Shown: positions 50,998 to 58,793 of the stretch, piece by piece | Numbering within the stretch: position 1 is the first letter of the stretch | Layout: each line of letters begins with the position of its first letter | Assembly (NCBI RefSeq): GCF_036188265.1 | Contig: NZ_CP108093.1 | Coordinates: 4,546,001 to 4,610,000 of the forward strand | Direction: 5' to 3' | Length of the DNA stretch: 64,000 nt | Source of the DNA: Streptomyces sp. NBC_00247 | Lineage (GTDB): Bacteria; Actinomycetota; Actinomycetes; Streptomycetales; Streptomycetaceae | Made by a program: the position numbers and the translations under genes | The notes under the pieces: generated by a model | Told to the model about the DNA's origin: nothing | What the model saw: only the letters and a program-made list of their open reading frames with translations | The model's database searches: none

Positions 50998-52449
50998 ATG
51001 ACCGCTGTACGCCCTGACCTCGCCCCCAAGCAGGCCGCCGACGCCCTCGTCTTCCCGCCCGGATTCATCTGGGGCGCTGCCACCGCCGCCTACCAGGTGG
51101 AAGGCGCCGCCTCGGAGGACGGCCGCACCCCGTCCATCTGGGACACCTTCTCCCGTACCCCCGGCAAGGTCCGCAACGGCGACACCGGTGACATCGCCGG
51201 CGACCACTACCACCGCTACCGCGACGACGTGGCGCTGATGAAGGGGCTGGGCCTCGGCGCCTACCGCTTCTCCATCTCCTGGTCCCGCGTGCAGCCCACC
51301 GGCCGCGGCCCGGCCGTCGAGCGCGGCCTCGACTTCTACCGCAAGCTCGTCGACGAGCTCCTCGAAGCGGGCATCCAGCCCGTCGCGACCCTCTACCACT
51401 GGGACCTCCCGCAGGAGTTGGAGGACGCCGGCGGCTGGCCCGAGCGCGCCACCGCCGAGCGGTTCGCCGACTACGCGGCGATCATGGCCGGCGCCCTCGG
51501 CGACCGCGTCGGCACGTGGACCACGCTCAACGAGCCCTGGTGCTCCGCCTACCTCGGCTACGGCTCGGGCGTCCACGCCCCCGGCCGTACCGACCCGGGC
51601 GCGGCGCTCCAGGCGGCCCACCACCTCAACCTCGCCCACGGACGGGCGATCGAGGCTCTGCGCGCTTCCATCCCCGCCAGCGCGCAGACCTCGGTCACCC
51701 TCAACCTCCACCAGGTGCGCCCGCTCAGCGACGCCCCCGGTGACGTCGACGCGGCCCGCCGCATCGACGCCGTCGGCAACCGGGTCTTCACCGGCCCGAT
51801 GCTGCACGGCGCCTACCCCGAGGACCTGATCGCCGACACCAAGCACCTCGTCGACTGGTCGAAGCTGGTGCACGACGGCGACCTGACGACGATCTCGCGG
51901 CCGTTCGACGTCCTCGGTATCAACTACTACGCGCCGACCCTGGTCACCGACCCCTCGGGCGGTGGCGCGGAGAGCAACAGCCACGCCCACGGAGACAGTT
52001 CGCACTCGCCCTGGCCCGGCTCGGAGCATGTCGCCTTCCACAAGGCGGACGGCAAGCCCGTCACGGCGATGGACTGGTCCATCGACCCCGACGGCCTGCA
52101 CGCCCTGCTGGTCGACACCGCCCGCGAGTTCCCGGACGTCGCGCTCATGGTCACCGAGAACGGCGCCGCCTTCGACGACTACGTGTCGCCCGAGGGCCGC
52201 GTCGAGGACCCGGAGCGCATCGCGTACCTGCACGGCCACATCGACGCCGTCCGGCGCGCCATCGCCGACGGTGTGGACGTCCGCGGCTACTTCCTCTGGT
52301 CGCTGATGGACAACTTCGAGTGGGCGTACGGCTACTCGAAGCGCTTCGGCATGGTCTACGTCGACTACGCGACGCAGACCCGCATCCCCAAGGCGAGCGC
52401 CCACTGGTACTCCGACGTGATCCGCCGTCACGGACTCCCGCAGGCCTGA
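50998..52449 (+). CDS. bglC: GH1 beta-glucosidase BglC
   Basis: ATG 50998 gives 483 residues without a signal peptide, so the enzyme is cytoplasmic. The GH1 N-terminal signature FPPGFIWGAATAAYQVEGAASEDGRTPSIWDTF is present, with acid/base Glu179 in TLNEPW and nucleophile Glu387 in VTENGAAFDDY. It hydrolyses imported cellobiose to glucose. In plant-pathogenic streptomycetes the same enzyme tunes the cellobiose signal for thaxtomin production. CebR boxes lie before this gene and before cebE. Confidence 0.95.
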   Translation: MTAVRPDLAPKQAADALVFPPGFIWGAATAAYQVEGAASEDGRTPSIWDTFSRTPGKVRNGDTGDIAGDHYHRYRDDVALMKGLGLGAYRFSISWSRVQPTGRGPAVERGLDFYRKLVDELLEAGIQPVATLYHWDLPQELEDAGGWPERATAERFADYAAIMAGALGDRVGTWTTLNEPWCSAYLGYGSGVHAPGRTDPGAALQAAHHLNLAHGRAIEALRASIPASAQTSVTLNLHQVRPLSDAPGDVDAARRIDAVGNRVFTGPMLHGAYPEDLIADTKHLVDWSKLVHDGDLTTISRPFDVLGINYYAPTLVTDPSGGGAESNSHAHGDSSHSPWPGSEHVAFHKADGKPVTAMDWSIDPDGLHALLVDTAREFPDVALMVTENGAAFDDYVSPEGRVEDPERIAYLHGHIDAVRRAIADGVDVRGYFLWSLMDNFEWAYGYSKRFGMVYVDYATQTRIPKASAHWYSDVIRRHGLPQA

Positions 52450-52485
52450 CGCGTCCGCACCCGCGCCGCGAAGCCCGGGGGTGCG

Positions 52486-52523
52486 GGAGGAGTCGCGGCC
52501 GCCTGACCGGCCGCGACTCCTCC
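52486..52523 (+). terminator. Terminator after bglC
   Basis: A perfect 16-bp stem, GGAGGAGTCGCGGCCG (52486-52501) with its complement at 52508-52523, closes a six-base loop 37 bases after the bglC stop. Confidence 0.85.
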
Positions 52524-52594
52524 TGACACCCCCTCGGCGCAGACGGCCTCCCCGCCCACCTGCGTCCGCGAGGGGCGCACCACACGCCCCCCGC

Positions 52595-52632
52595 CACGAA
52601 GACCCGGCTGTGAACGCAGCTGGGTCTTCGTG
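52595..52632. terminator. Second hairpin before cebR
   Basis: CACGAAGACCCGGCTG (52595-52610) pairs with CAGCTGGGTCTTCGTG (52617-52632), with one mismatch. It separates bglC transcription from the cebR promoter region. Confidence 0.7.
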
Positions 52633-52656
52633 TGTCCGAGAGGCGTCCCGTACGAT

Positions 52657-52670
52657 TGGGAGCGCTCCCA
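52657..52670. promoter_or_regulatory. CebR operator upstream of cebR
   Basis: This is an exact TGGGAGCGCTCCCA palindrome, 114 bases before the cebR start. It indicates autoregulation. Confidence 0.92.
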
Positions 52671-52784
52671 AATTTGGTGCTCTTCGGCAGCCCCCGGTTC
52701 CGGAAACGTGTCAAGGGAATCTTTCGACAGGGCTTTCTTCGACATATTCGACTGTGAGAAGTTGACGGCGAACGGGAGGCGGAC

Positions 52785-53816
52785 ATGGTGTCAGCACGCG
52801 TACGGGGCGGCGGGCGGCCGACGCTCGAAGAGGTCGCCGTGAGAGCGGGCGTGGGCCGCGGCACGGTCTCCCGCGTCATCAACGGGTCGCCGCGCGTCAG
52901 CGACCAGACCCGCGAGGTGGTCGAAGCCGCCATCGCCGAACTGGGATACGTACCCAATCGCGCCGCACGTGCCCTGGCCGGAAACCGCACCGACGCCATC
53001 GCGCTCGTGGTACCCGAGCCCGAGGCGCGCTTCTTCGCCGAGCCGTACTTCTCCGACATAGTCCGAGGAGTGGGCGCCGCGCTCGCCGACACCGACATGC
53101 AGCTGCTCCTCACCCTCGCCGGCAGCGACCGCGAGCGCCGCAGACTCGCCCAGTACCTCACCGCGCACCGCGTCGACGGCGTCCTGCTCGTCTCCGTGCA
53201 CGCCGACGACCCGCTGCCCGAACTCCTGGAGCAACTCGGCATGCCGTGCGTCATCAGCGGCCAGCGCGGCGCCGACGAACCGCTCACCTCGGTCGACTCG
53301 GACAACTTCCAGGGCGGCCGGACGGCCGTCGCGCACCTCATCGCGCAGGGACGCCGCACCATCGGCACCATCACCGGCCGCCTGGAGGTCTACGGCGCCC
53401 AGCGCCGCCTGGACGGCTACCGCCAGGCGATCGCCGAAGCGGGCCTCGCCCCGGACGAACGCCTCATCGCCCTGGCCGACTTCACCGAGGAGGGCGGAGC
53501 CCGCGCGATGCAGGAGCTGCTCGCCCGTCACCCCGACGTGGACGCCGTCTTCGCCGCCTCCGACGTGATGGCGGCCGGCGCCCGCCACGTCCTGCGCGAG
53601 GCCGGCCGCCGCATCCCGGAGGACGTGGCCCTCGTCGGCTTCGACGACTCGGTGGTGGCCCGTCACATGGAGCCCGGCCTCACCAGCGTCCGCCAGCCCA
53701 TAGAGGAGATGGGGCGCGCCATGACCGAGGTCCTCCTCCAGCAGATCACCGACCCCACCGACGAGCGCCGGCACCTGGTGCTCCCGACCGAACTGGTCGT
53801 CCGCGCCTCTTCGTGA
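52785..53816 (+). CDS. cebR: LacI-family cellobiose repressor CebR
   Basis: ATG 52785 follows GGGAGG, giving 343 residues. The helix-turn-helix is GGRPTLEEVAVRAGVGRGTVSRVINGSPRVS, followed by the hinge NRAARALAGNRTDAIALVVPE. The sugar-binding domain ends VALVGFDDSVVARHMEPGLTSVRQPIEEMG. It represses cebEFG-bglC and is released by cellobiose. Here the gene is downstream of bglC in the same direction, with two terminators and its own CebR box between. From memory, reported streptomycete loci place cebR upstream of cebE, so the order is worth noting. Confidence 0.93.
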   Translation: MVSARVRGGGRPTLEEVAVRAGVGRGTVSRVINGSPRVSDQTREVVEAAIAELGYVPNRAARALAGNRTDAIALVVPEPEARFFAEPYFSDIVRGVGAALADTDMQLLLTLAGSDRERRRLAQYLTAHRVDGVLLVSVHADDPLPELLEQLGMPCVISGQRGADEPLTSVDSDNFQGGRTAVAHLIAQGRRTIGTITGRLEVYGAQRRLDGYRQAIAEAGLAPDERLIALADFTEEGGARAMQELLARHPDVDAVFAASDVMAAGARHVLREAGRRIPEDVALVGFDDSVVARHMEPGLTSVRQPIEEMGRAMTEVLLQQITDPTDERRHLVLPTELVVRASS

Positions 53817-53961
53817 GCGCCTGTGAGCGCGCGCGGGGGCCGCGTGAGGGCCGCGTGGGGCCGGCGTGAGTGTTCGGGGCGCCTGTGAGCGGAGGGGCGG
53901 CTCCGGGCACGGCTTCCGGGCCCGCGGGGGACACCCCCTCCCGGCCCGGGCCGCCTCCCTC

Positions 53962-54348
53962 TCAGGGACGGCTGCGCAAGGGGTGGCCCTCGGGGACCTC
54001 GATCACCGCGATGCGCAACCCGTCCGGGTCGGCGATCCACATCTCCAGCAGCCCCCACGGCTCCTGGACGGGCGGTCGCAGGATCGGCACGCCGCGGGCG
54101 CGGAGTTCGTCGTGGACGGCGGCGACGTCGGCGACCTGGAGCCAGATCCGCAGGTCGGGGGAGGGCGGGGCGGTGCCCCGGCCGGAGACTTCGAGGAACC
54201 CGCCGCCCAGGAAGTAGACCGTGCCGCGCTCCGGACCGGTACCGAACTCACGGTGGACCGCCAGTCCGAGGGCCTGACCGTAGAAGGCGCGGGAGCGCTC
54301 GGGGTCGGTGGGACGCAACAGCGTCCTGCTGCTCAGTACGTGCACCAT
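53962..54348 (-). CDS. VOC (glyoxalase-like) family protein
   Basis: ATG 54348 (MVHVLSSRTLLRPTDPERSRAFYGQALGL) gives 128 residues; an ATG ten codons earlier has less support. The single VOC unit has the RAFYGQALGLAVHREFG and VYFLGGGFLEVSG start, and the metal-site-like LLEMWIADPDGLRIAVIEVPEG end. Members include glyoxalase, dioxygenases and antibiotic-binding resistance proteins; the substrate is not evident. It is convergent with cebR. Confidence 0.85.
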   Translation of the reverse strand: MVHVLSSRTLLRPTDPERSRAFYGQALGLAVHREFGTGPERGTVYFLGGGFLEVSGRGTAPPSPDLRIWLQVADVAAVHDELRARGVPILRPPVQEPWGLLEMWIADPDGLRIAVIEVPEGHPLRSRP

Positions 54349-54940
54349 GCCCACCGAGGCTACGCCGCCCACACCCATGGGCCGGCGCACCCGGACCGGT
54401 GCGACCGGGACGAGCCGCGTCCGGGGGCAGGGGTTCCGCGCGGGATTCCGGCGCTGCTCCGGGGAGTGGAGGCAGCGGCCTGGTGGAGATCGACCGGCGA
54501 CGGAAGCGGCCACCGAGGTGATCCCGGTCTTGGGAGTCAGACCGCAGGGGCTGGTTCCCGGGGGCCCACCTCGGTACCACGAGAGTCGGCGCGCGTGTTC
54601 CCGACGTGTTCCCGACGCTCCGGGCATGAAGAAGGCCCGACCTGTTTTCACAGATCGGGCCTTGATCACTTGGGGTGAGTAACGGGACGGACTCGAACCT
54701 GTTCTGTATTCCGATCGTGACCTGCGGCTTTGCCGGGAAAGCGGACGAACGGGTGCAAATGTGTATGACGCGGTGTGCGTTGGCGTGACGCTGCCCGCGA
54801 TTCCGTTTGGCCATGGCCAAACGCTCGCCTGCCGTAAGCCCAGGTGGTCCTGAAGGTGAGCGACGAATCTCCTGGCCGCGCCCCTCTGGGAGAGCGGGAT
54901 GCGGATGGACCCGGTCCCGCGCCGGCGCCTGGCCAGCCGG
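54349..54940. other. Probable left boundary zone of the accessory element
   Basis: No credible gene is seen. The stretch holds a hairpin (54632-54663). Next to it is a segment whose reverse complement contains GGTTCGAGTCC, like the T-arm of a tRNA. A perfect 18-bp palindrome GTTTGGCCATGGCCAAAC follows at 54805-54822. Base composition and gene content change from here rightwards. Confidence 0.45.
54632..54663. terminator. Hairpin terminator
   Basis: AAGGCCCGA (54632-54640) pairs with TCGGGCCTT (54655-54663). The stem extends inward through CTGT/ACAG around a TTTTC loop. It lies beside the tRNA-like remnant and may be the terminator of the former tRNA gene. Confidence 0.65.
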
Positions 54941-55303
54941 TTAGACGGCGCGCAGTCGAGGGGACTCCGGCTGCTGCAGCTCGTCCTCTGCAACGACCGT
55001 GAGAGGAACGGGGGTCTCGGCGTCGGTGGTCTCCTCCGCCCGGCGGCGCAGCTTCGATTTGAGACTGGTCAGCCCGCTCTTGACGTACGGCGCGACAACG
55101 ACCCCCAGTGCGAAGCACGTGCCGGCGATCGCCAGGGCCGTCTTGGTGCCGTCGAACAGCACGGCGTGCGTGACGAGCGTGTTGTCGTCATCCCGCGCCA
55201 GCGGGCTCTCTCCGCCCGGAGTGCTCGAGTTCGAGAAGTGTGTGTCGGAGGGACGCTTTGTCAGCATCAGTTCCCAGATCGAGTCACCCCGGTTGAACTC
55301 CAT
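54941..55303 (-). CDS. Small single-span membrane protein, unrecognised
   Basis: ATG 55303 (MEFNRGDSIWELMLTKRPSDTHF) gives 120 residues. One membrane segment is visible (TALAIAGTCFALGVVVAPYV), followed by a basic stretch SGLTSLKSKLRRR and an acidic tail. This is the type of small protein often carried by actinobacterial integrative elements. No function is recognised. Confidence 0.55.
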   Translation of the reverse strand: MEFNRGDSIWELMLTKRPSDTHFSNSSTPGGESPLARDDDNTLVTHAVLFDGTKTALAIAGTCFALGVVVAPYVKSGLTSLKSKLRRRAEETTDAETPVPLTVVAEDELQQPESPRLRAV

Positions 55304-55376
55304 GATGCAACTGTAGAGGCGACCCGGTACGCCGCGGCCCGGAATGCAATGTTCTCCCCCGGCCAGCGGACGGGGA

Positions 55377-55413
55377 CCCGAGGGCCTTGACCCTTTTGGT
55401 GAAGGCCCTCGGG
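55377..55413 (-). terminator. Hairpin downstream of the zinc-finger-like gene
   Basis: CCCGAGGGCCTT (55377-55388) pairs perfectly with AAGGCCCTCGGG (55402-55413). It lies about 75 bases past the stop of the minus-strand gene ending at 55489. Confidence 0.75.
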
Positions 55414-55488
55414 CCCCCAAGGGGTGCCCTGCCGGTCGATGCAGCGTCAGGCGACCTATGTCTGTTGGGTGCCGGTGCGTCCCCGGCT

Positions 55489-56004
55489 CTACTTCTGAAC
55501 GAGGTCGTAGACCGCCCGTTGAGGATCGGTTTTAACGATGAGCCCGTCCGTACACAGGTCGCGCAGGATCTGCCGGACCCGCTTCTCCGCTGCCCGTTGG
55601 TCTTCCCACGTGTGACCGTGGTCGCCGAGAGCCTTGATGGCACGCTGTGGATCCCAAGTGCCGCCGAGAGCGCGAATCGCCTGGGCGAGGACATGCCGGT
55701 CGGGATGGTCCTTCTTGCGGTGGTTGGCGATGCTGGCAGGGGCGCCGCTGTAGTTGCAGTCGGCGCAACTCTCCCACGAGCAGTCCGGATCGGTGACGGC
55801 GGCGTGGCGGACGGAATGGTGCGAGCCGAAGCCGTGGGCGTGGAGCAGTTGAGCGACGGACCCGTCGTACTTGAGGGCCATGAGCGCTGCTTCGGCGATC
55901 TTGTCGTGACCTGCGGCGAAGAACTTGCCCAGGCCGACGTCCTTCCCGCAGCCGCACCAGCACTTGCCGGTCGGGATGAGGCGAGGCTTCTCATTGGGTG
56001 GCAT
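55489..56004 (-). CDS. Cys/His-rich hypothetical protein
   Basis: The 171-residue product has two possible metal sites. CWCGCG lies near the N-terminus, followed by KDVGLGKFFAAGHD. A CSWESCADCNYSGAPASIANHRKKDH block resembles a C-C-H-H zinc finger. The C-terminal 60 residues look like a winged-helix (AIKALGDHGHTWEDQRAAEKRVRQILRDLCTDGLIVKTD). A DNA-binding role for an element-encoded protein is plausible. A palindrome overlaps its promoter, so it may regulate itself. Confidence 0.65.
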   Translation of the reverse strand: MPPNEKPRLIPTGKCWCGCGKDVGLGKFFAAGHDKIAEAALMALKYDGSVAQLLHAHGFGSHHSVRHAAVTDPDCSWESCADCNYSGAPASIANHRKKDHPDRHVLAQAIRALGGTWDPQRAIKALGDHGHTWEDQRAAEKRVRQILRDLCTDGLIVKTDPQRAVYDLVQK

Positions 56005-56005
56005 G

Positions 56006-56030
56006 AATCCAAGGTAGCAATCCTTGGATT
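56006..56030. promoter_or_regulatory. Palindromic operator over the promoter of the Cys/His-rich gene
   Basis: AATCCAAGG (56006-56014) and CCTTGGATT (56022-56030) are perfect inverted arms. Further CCAAGG copies lie at 56049-56054 and 56061-56066. On the minus strand, TTGACT (complement of 56033-56038) and TACCTT are 16 bases apart. The operator therefore covers the promoter and transcription start, and the mRNA may be leaderless. Confidence 0.6.
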
Positions 56031-56184
56031 AGAGTCAAGGCATAAACCCAAGGATGTTTTCCAAGGGTTGTCTCGGAGTGGCGAGGCGTACAGCCGTGAG
56101 CCGACTTCATGCGCAGCAGGGTCTGCGGCGCGCGTTGCCGGGGGCGGCAGGCCGGTCGGCTGAGAGATCGCCTGGGCGGCGGCG

Positions 56185-56469
56185 TCAGGACGCGCGTCCT
56201 GATGCAGAGCGGGGAATCGGACGTAGGGATCGGAGCGGCCCGAGGCCGACGGCGTCGCCGGGCACAGTCGATTTCGTTGTGGACGGCTCCTCGTGGAAGA
56301 GATCCACGACGCGTCGTAGGTCCCCGTCGGTGAAGCGGACGTGTCCCCCGAGCTTGCTGTGCGGCAACTTCCTGATGTGGCGGCGCAGCCACGATTCCTC
56401 CACTTTGAGGATGGCGGCGGCCTCCGCGTAGCTGTGGAGCGCGATCGGTAGGCGCGTGTCTTGTGTCAA
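56185..56469 (-). CDS. Excisionase-like helix-turn-helix protein
   Basis: The TTG at 56469 has GGGAGAA upstream and gives 94 residues. The core (YAEAAAILKVEESWLRRHIRKLPHSKLGGHVRFTDGDLRRVVDLFHEE) is the winged-helix DNA-binding fold of excisionase/MerR-like proteins in actinobacterial mobile elements. The C-terminal 30 residues are low-complexity. An integrase partner is not seen in this window. The protein supports the view that this region is an integrated element. Confidence 0.75.
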   Translation of the reverse strand: MTQDTRLPIALHSYAEAAAILKVEESWLRRHIRKLPHSKLGGHVRFTDGDLRRVVDLFHEEPSTTKSTVPGDAVGLGPLRSLRPIPRSASGRAS

Positions 56470-56900
56470 GGCGGTTCTCCCTCATGCTGAACCGCCGCAG
56501 TTTGTATGGTGCTCTCCGATTTGGAGACGCCGGAACTGGCTGGTAGGAGGCATCGGGCCAAGGTCCGACTCGGCCAGCGGCGAGATCAGAGGATGTCCGC
56601 CGTGCGGTCGGTGACCCTGGTCGTCGGACGGCAGTTACGGGGCGCTTCGGCATGGTGTTCAACATGGCCTGCACCATCTCAGCGACCTTGTCATCGGTCG
56701 CCGTGCGTAGTTGCCCGAGCCGCGCGTATCACCTGGACCATCGAGACGCTCTTGAACCCACTTGCCATCTGATCAACTACTACAAAGCTGGACGCATGGG
56801 GCACCCATGGAGCCGTGGTGCCGGGCAGGTAAGTATTGCGGCGGATTGAAACGAGGCTGGGGTATATCGTGCTGCAGATCGGCATCGGGGTGGAGGCTAC
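56470..56900. other. 5' region of the Gabija-type operon
   Basis: The 431 bases between the divergent excisionase-like gene and the OLD nuclease gene contain no credible gene. GGAGG at 56892-56896 is the ribosome site for the nuclease. No clear promoter stands out. Confidence 0.4.
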
Positions 56901-58793
56901 GTGTATCTCGCTGAAGTGAAGGCAGAGAATTTCCGGATCTATGGTCCGGTGCCCGATAGTCCCGGCGAAGGCGTCAACACCTCCCTGCACGTGGTCTTCC
57001 GGCCTGGGCTCAGTGTCCTTGTCGGGGAAAACGACAGCGGGAAGTCGGCCGTGATCGATGCAATCAGGCTCTGTCTGACGTCCTCGGCAGATTACTTCCG
57101 AGTAACCGCAGACGACTTCCACTGCGGACCGCACGGCCAAGCAACCGCCCTAGAGATCAGTTGCCTGTTCCGCGACTTGAACGAACAGGAAACTGCGGCA
57201 TTCACCGAGTGCCTGACCACACGGCACGGCGAAGAACCGCACCTTCAGATCACCCTTCACGCCGAGATCATGGACTCGCTGCGTCCGCATAGGGTCTCGG
57301 TGACGGTGCGAGCCGGCGACCTGGCCTTGGACGGGGCCGCACGCGAGCTCCTGCGTGCCACCTATCTGCGCCCGCTGCGCGACGCCGAGGGCGAGATGCG
57401 CGCGGGTCGGAACTCCCGGCTCTCGCAGATCCTCCAGCACTACCCCCTGATGGACACGCAGGGGGAAAGCGACTTCGTCCCTGGCGAAGAGGGTGACTCT
57501 GCCGCACCAGCCGACACTGCCACCACGCTGGTGGGCATCCTGAAGCGCGCCGAACACCACATCAACAAGAACCCGCTGATCCGTACCGCTAGAGACGAGA
57601 TCAACAGCGACTACCTGGGGCGATTCGCGATCGGCGATGACATCCTCGCCAGTTCGATCGGGGTGGCCACCAACTCCTCGCTCCAGCATGCGTTGGAGCG
57701 CCTAGAACTGACGTTTGTCCCCGAGCAGGGCCGCACTGTGGCAACCCGCCACGGACTGGGTTACAACAATGCCTTGTTCATGGCCGCTGAACTCCTCCTC
57801 TTGGGCAAGCAGGGGTTCTCCCCGCTGCTGCTCATCGAAGAACCCGAAGCGCACCTGCACCCCCAGCTGCAGAGCCGGGTGGTGGAACTGCTCACCGAGC
57901 GTTCCAGCGGCTCGGGAACGGTTCAGGTCATCGTCACCACTCACAGCCCCAACATCGCTTCCTCGGTACCCGTTGAGCAGCTTTCGCTGGTCTCCCGCGG
58001 AGCGATCTTCTCTCTCGCGCCTCAGTACACCCACCTTGATGCCTTCGACTATGCGTTCCTCTCACGCTTCCTGGACGCGACGAAGGCAAACCTGTTCTTT
58101 GCGCGAGCTGTGGCCATCGTGGAGGGTGACGCCGAAGCCGTTCTGCTGCCCACACTGGCCAGTTGTCTGGGATACTCGTTCAGCCGAAGTGGCGTGAGTG
58201 TGGTCAACGTGGGTGGGGTGGGTCTGTTCCGCTACTCGCGGATCTTCCAGCGCTCAGACAACACCGTCCTGCCCATACCCGTCGCCTGCATTACCGACCG
58301 TGACATCGCTCCGCGCAGCGCGGACAAGGACATGCGTAAAAAGCTCCCTTGGCTTGCCGAACTCGACGACGAGCAGGTCGCCAAGCGCGTGGCAGCCCGT
58401 CGTGAGCGAGACGGCGGCTCTGTACGCACCTTCGTCTCAGACTGGTGGACCCTGGAGTACGACCTTGCCGCCGCGTCTTGGGCCATGGCTACGGTGATGC
58501 ACAAGGCCATCAGCGCAGCCTCCTTCTCTCGCGCTGCGTGGCCCACCGAGCAGGACCTGGCCGGTATTGAGGAAGCCGCTGCAAAGGAAGTCGAGACCTG
58601 GCGAGGGAACGGCGACTGCCTGGAAACGGCGGCTTTGAGGATCTATCAGCCGCTGCGTCTGGGCGGTGTGAGTAAGCCGATCGCTGCCCAGCATGCTGCC
58701 CGCCTGCTTCGCGACACCCTGGTAGAGCCGGTGGACGTTCCACGCTATCTGGTGGACGCGTTCACTTACCTGTGTGGGGCACCGCGCAGATGA
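56901..58793 (+). CDS. gajA: Gabija-type OLD nuclease (ATPase plus TOPRIM)
   Basis: GTG 56901 follows GGAGG, giving 630 residues. The N-terminal ABC-type ATPase has Walker A GENDSGKS (42-49), a signature-like LGYNNALFMAAEL, Walker B LLIEEPEAHLHP (about 310-321) and the H-loop TTHSPNIAS. The TOPRIM nuclease domain follows with Glu408 in IVEGDAEAV and Asp466/Asp468 in TDRD, then WTLEYDLA. A class 2 OLD protein directly followed by a UvrD-like helicase is the definition of Gabija, an anti-phage system that nicks DNA when nucleotides are depleted. The chain is slightly longer than the roughly 580-residue Bacillus reference, as I recall it. Confidence 0.85.
   Translation: MYLAEVKAENFRIYGPVPDSPGEGVNTSLHVVFRPGLSVLVGENDSGKSAVIDAIRLCLTSSADYFRVTADDFHCGPHGQATALEISCLFRDLNEQETAAFTECLTTRHGEEPHLQITLHAEIMDSLRPHRVSVTVRAGDLALDGAARELLRATYLRPLRDAEGEMRAGRNSRLSQILQHYPLMDTQGESDFVPGEEGDSAAPADTATTLVGILKRAEHHINKNPLIRTARDEINSDYLGRFAIGDDILASSIGVATNSSLQHALERLELTFVPEQGRTVATRHGLGYNNALFMAAELLLLGKQGFSPLLLIEEPEAHLHPQLQSRVVELLTERSSGSGTVQVIVTTHSPNIASSVPVEQLSLVSRGAIFSLAPQYTHLDAFDYAFLSRFLDATKANLFFARAVAIVEGDAEAVLLPTLASCLGYSFSRSGVSVVNVGGVGLFRYSRIFQRSDNTVLPIPVACITDRDIAPRSADKDMRKKLPWLAELDDEQVAKRVAARRERDGGSVRTFVSDWWTLEYDLAAASWAMATVMHKAISAASFSRAAWPTEQDLAGIEEAAAKEVETWRGNGDCLETAALRIYQPLRLGGVSKPIAAQHAARLLRDTLVEPVDVPRYLVDAFTYLCGAPRR

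Noticed and set aside
54676..54760. Complete tRNA gene near the left edge of the accessory element
   Set aside because: Only a T-arm-like sequence is present. No D arm, anticodon stem or pairing acceptor stem can be drawn, so it is kept only as a possible remnant.
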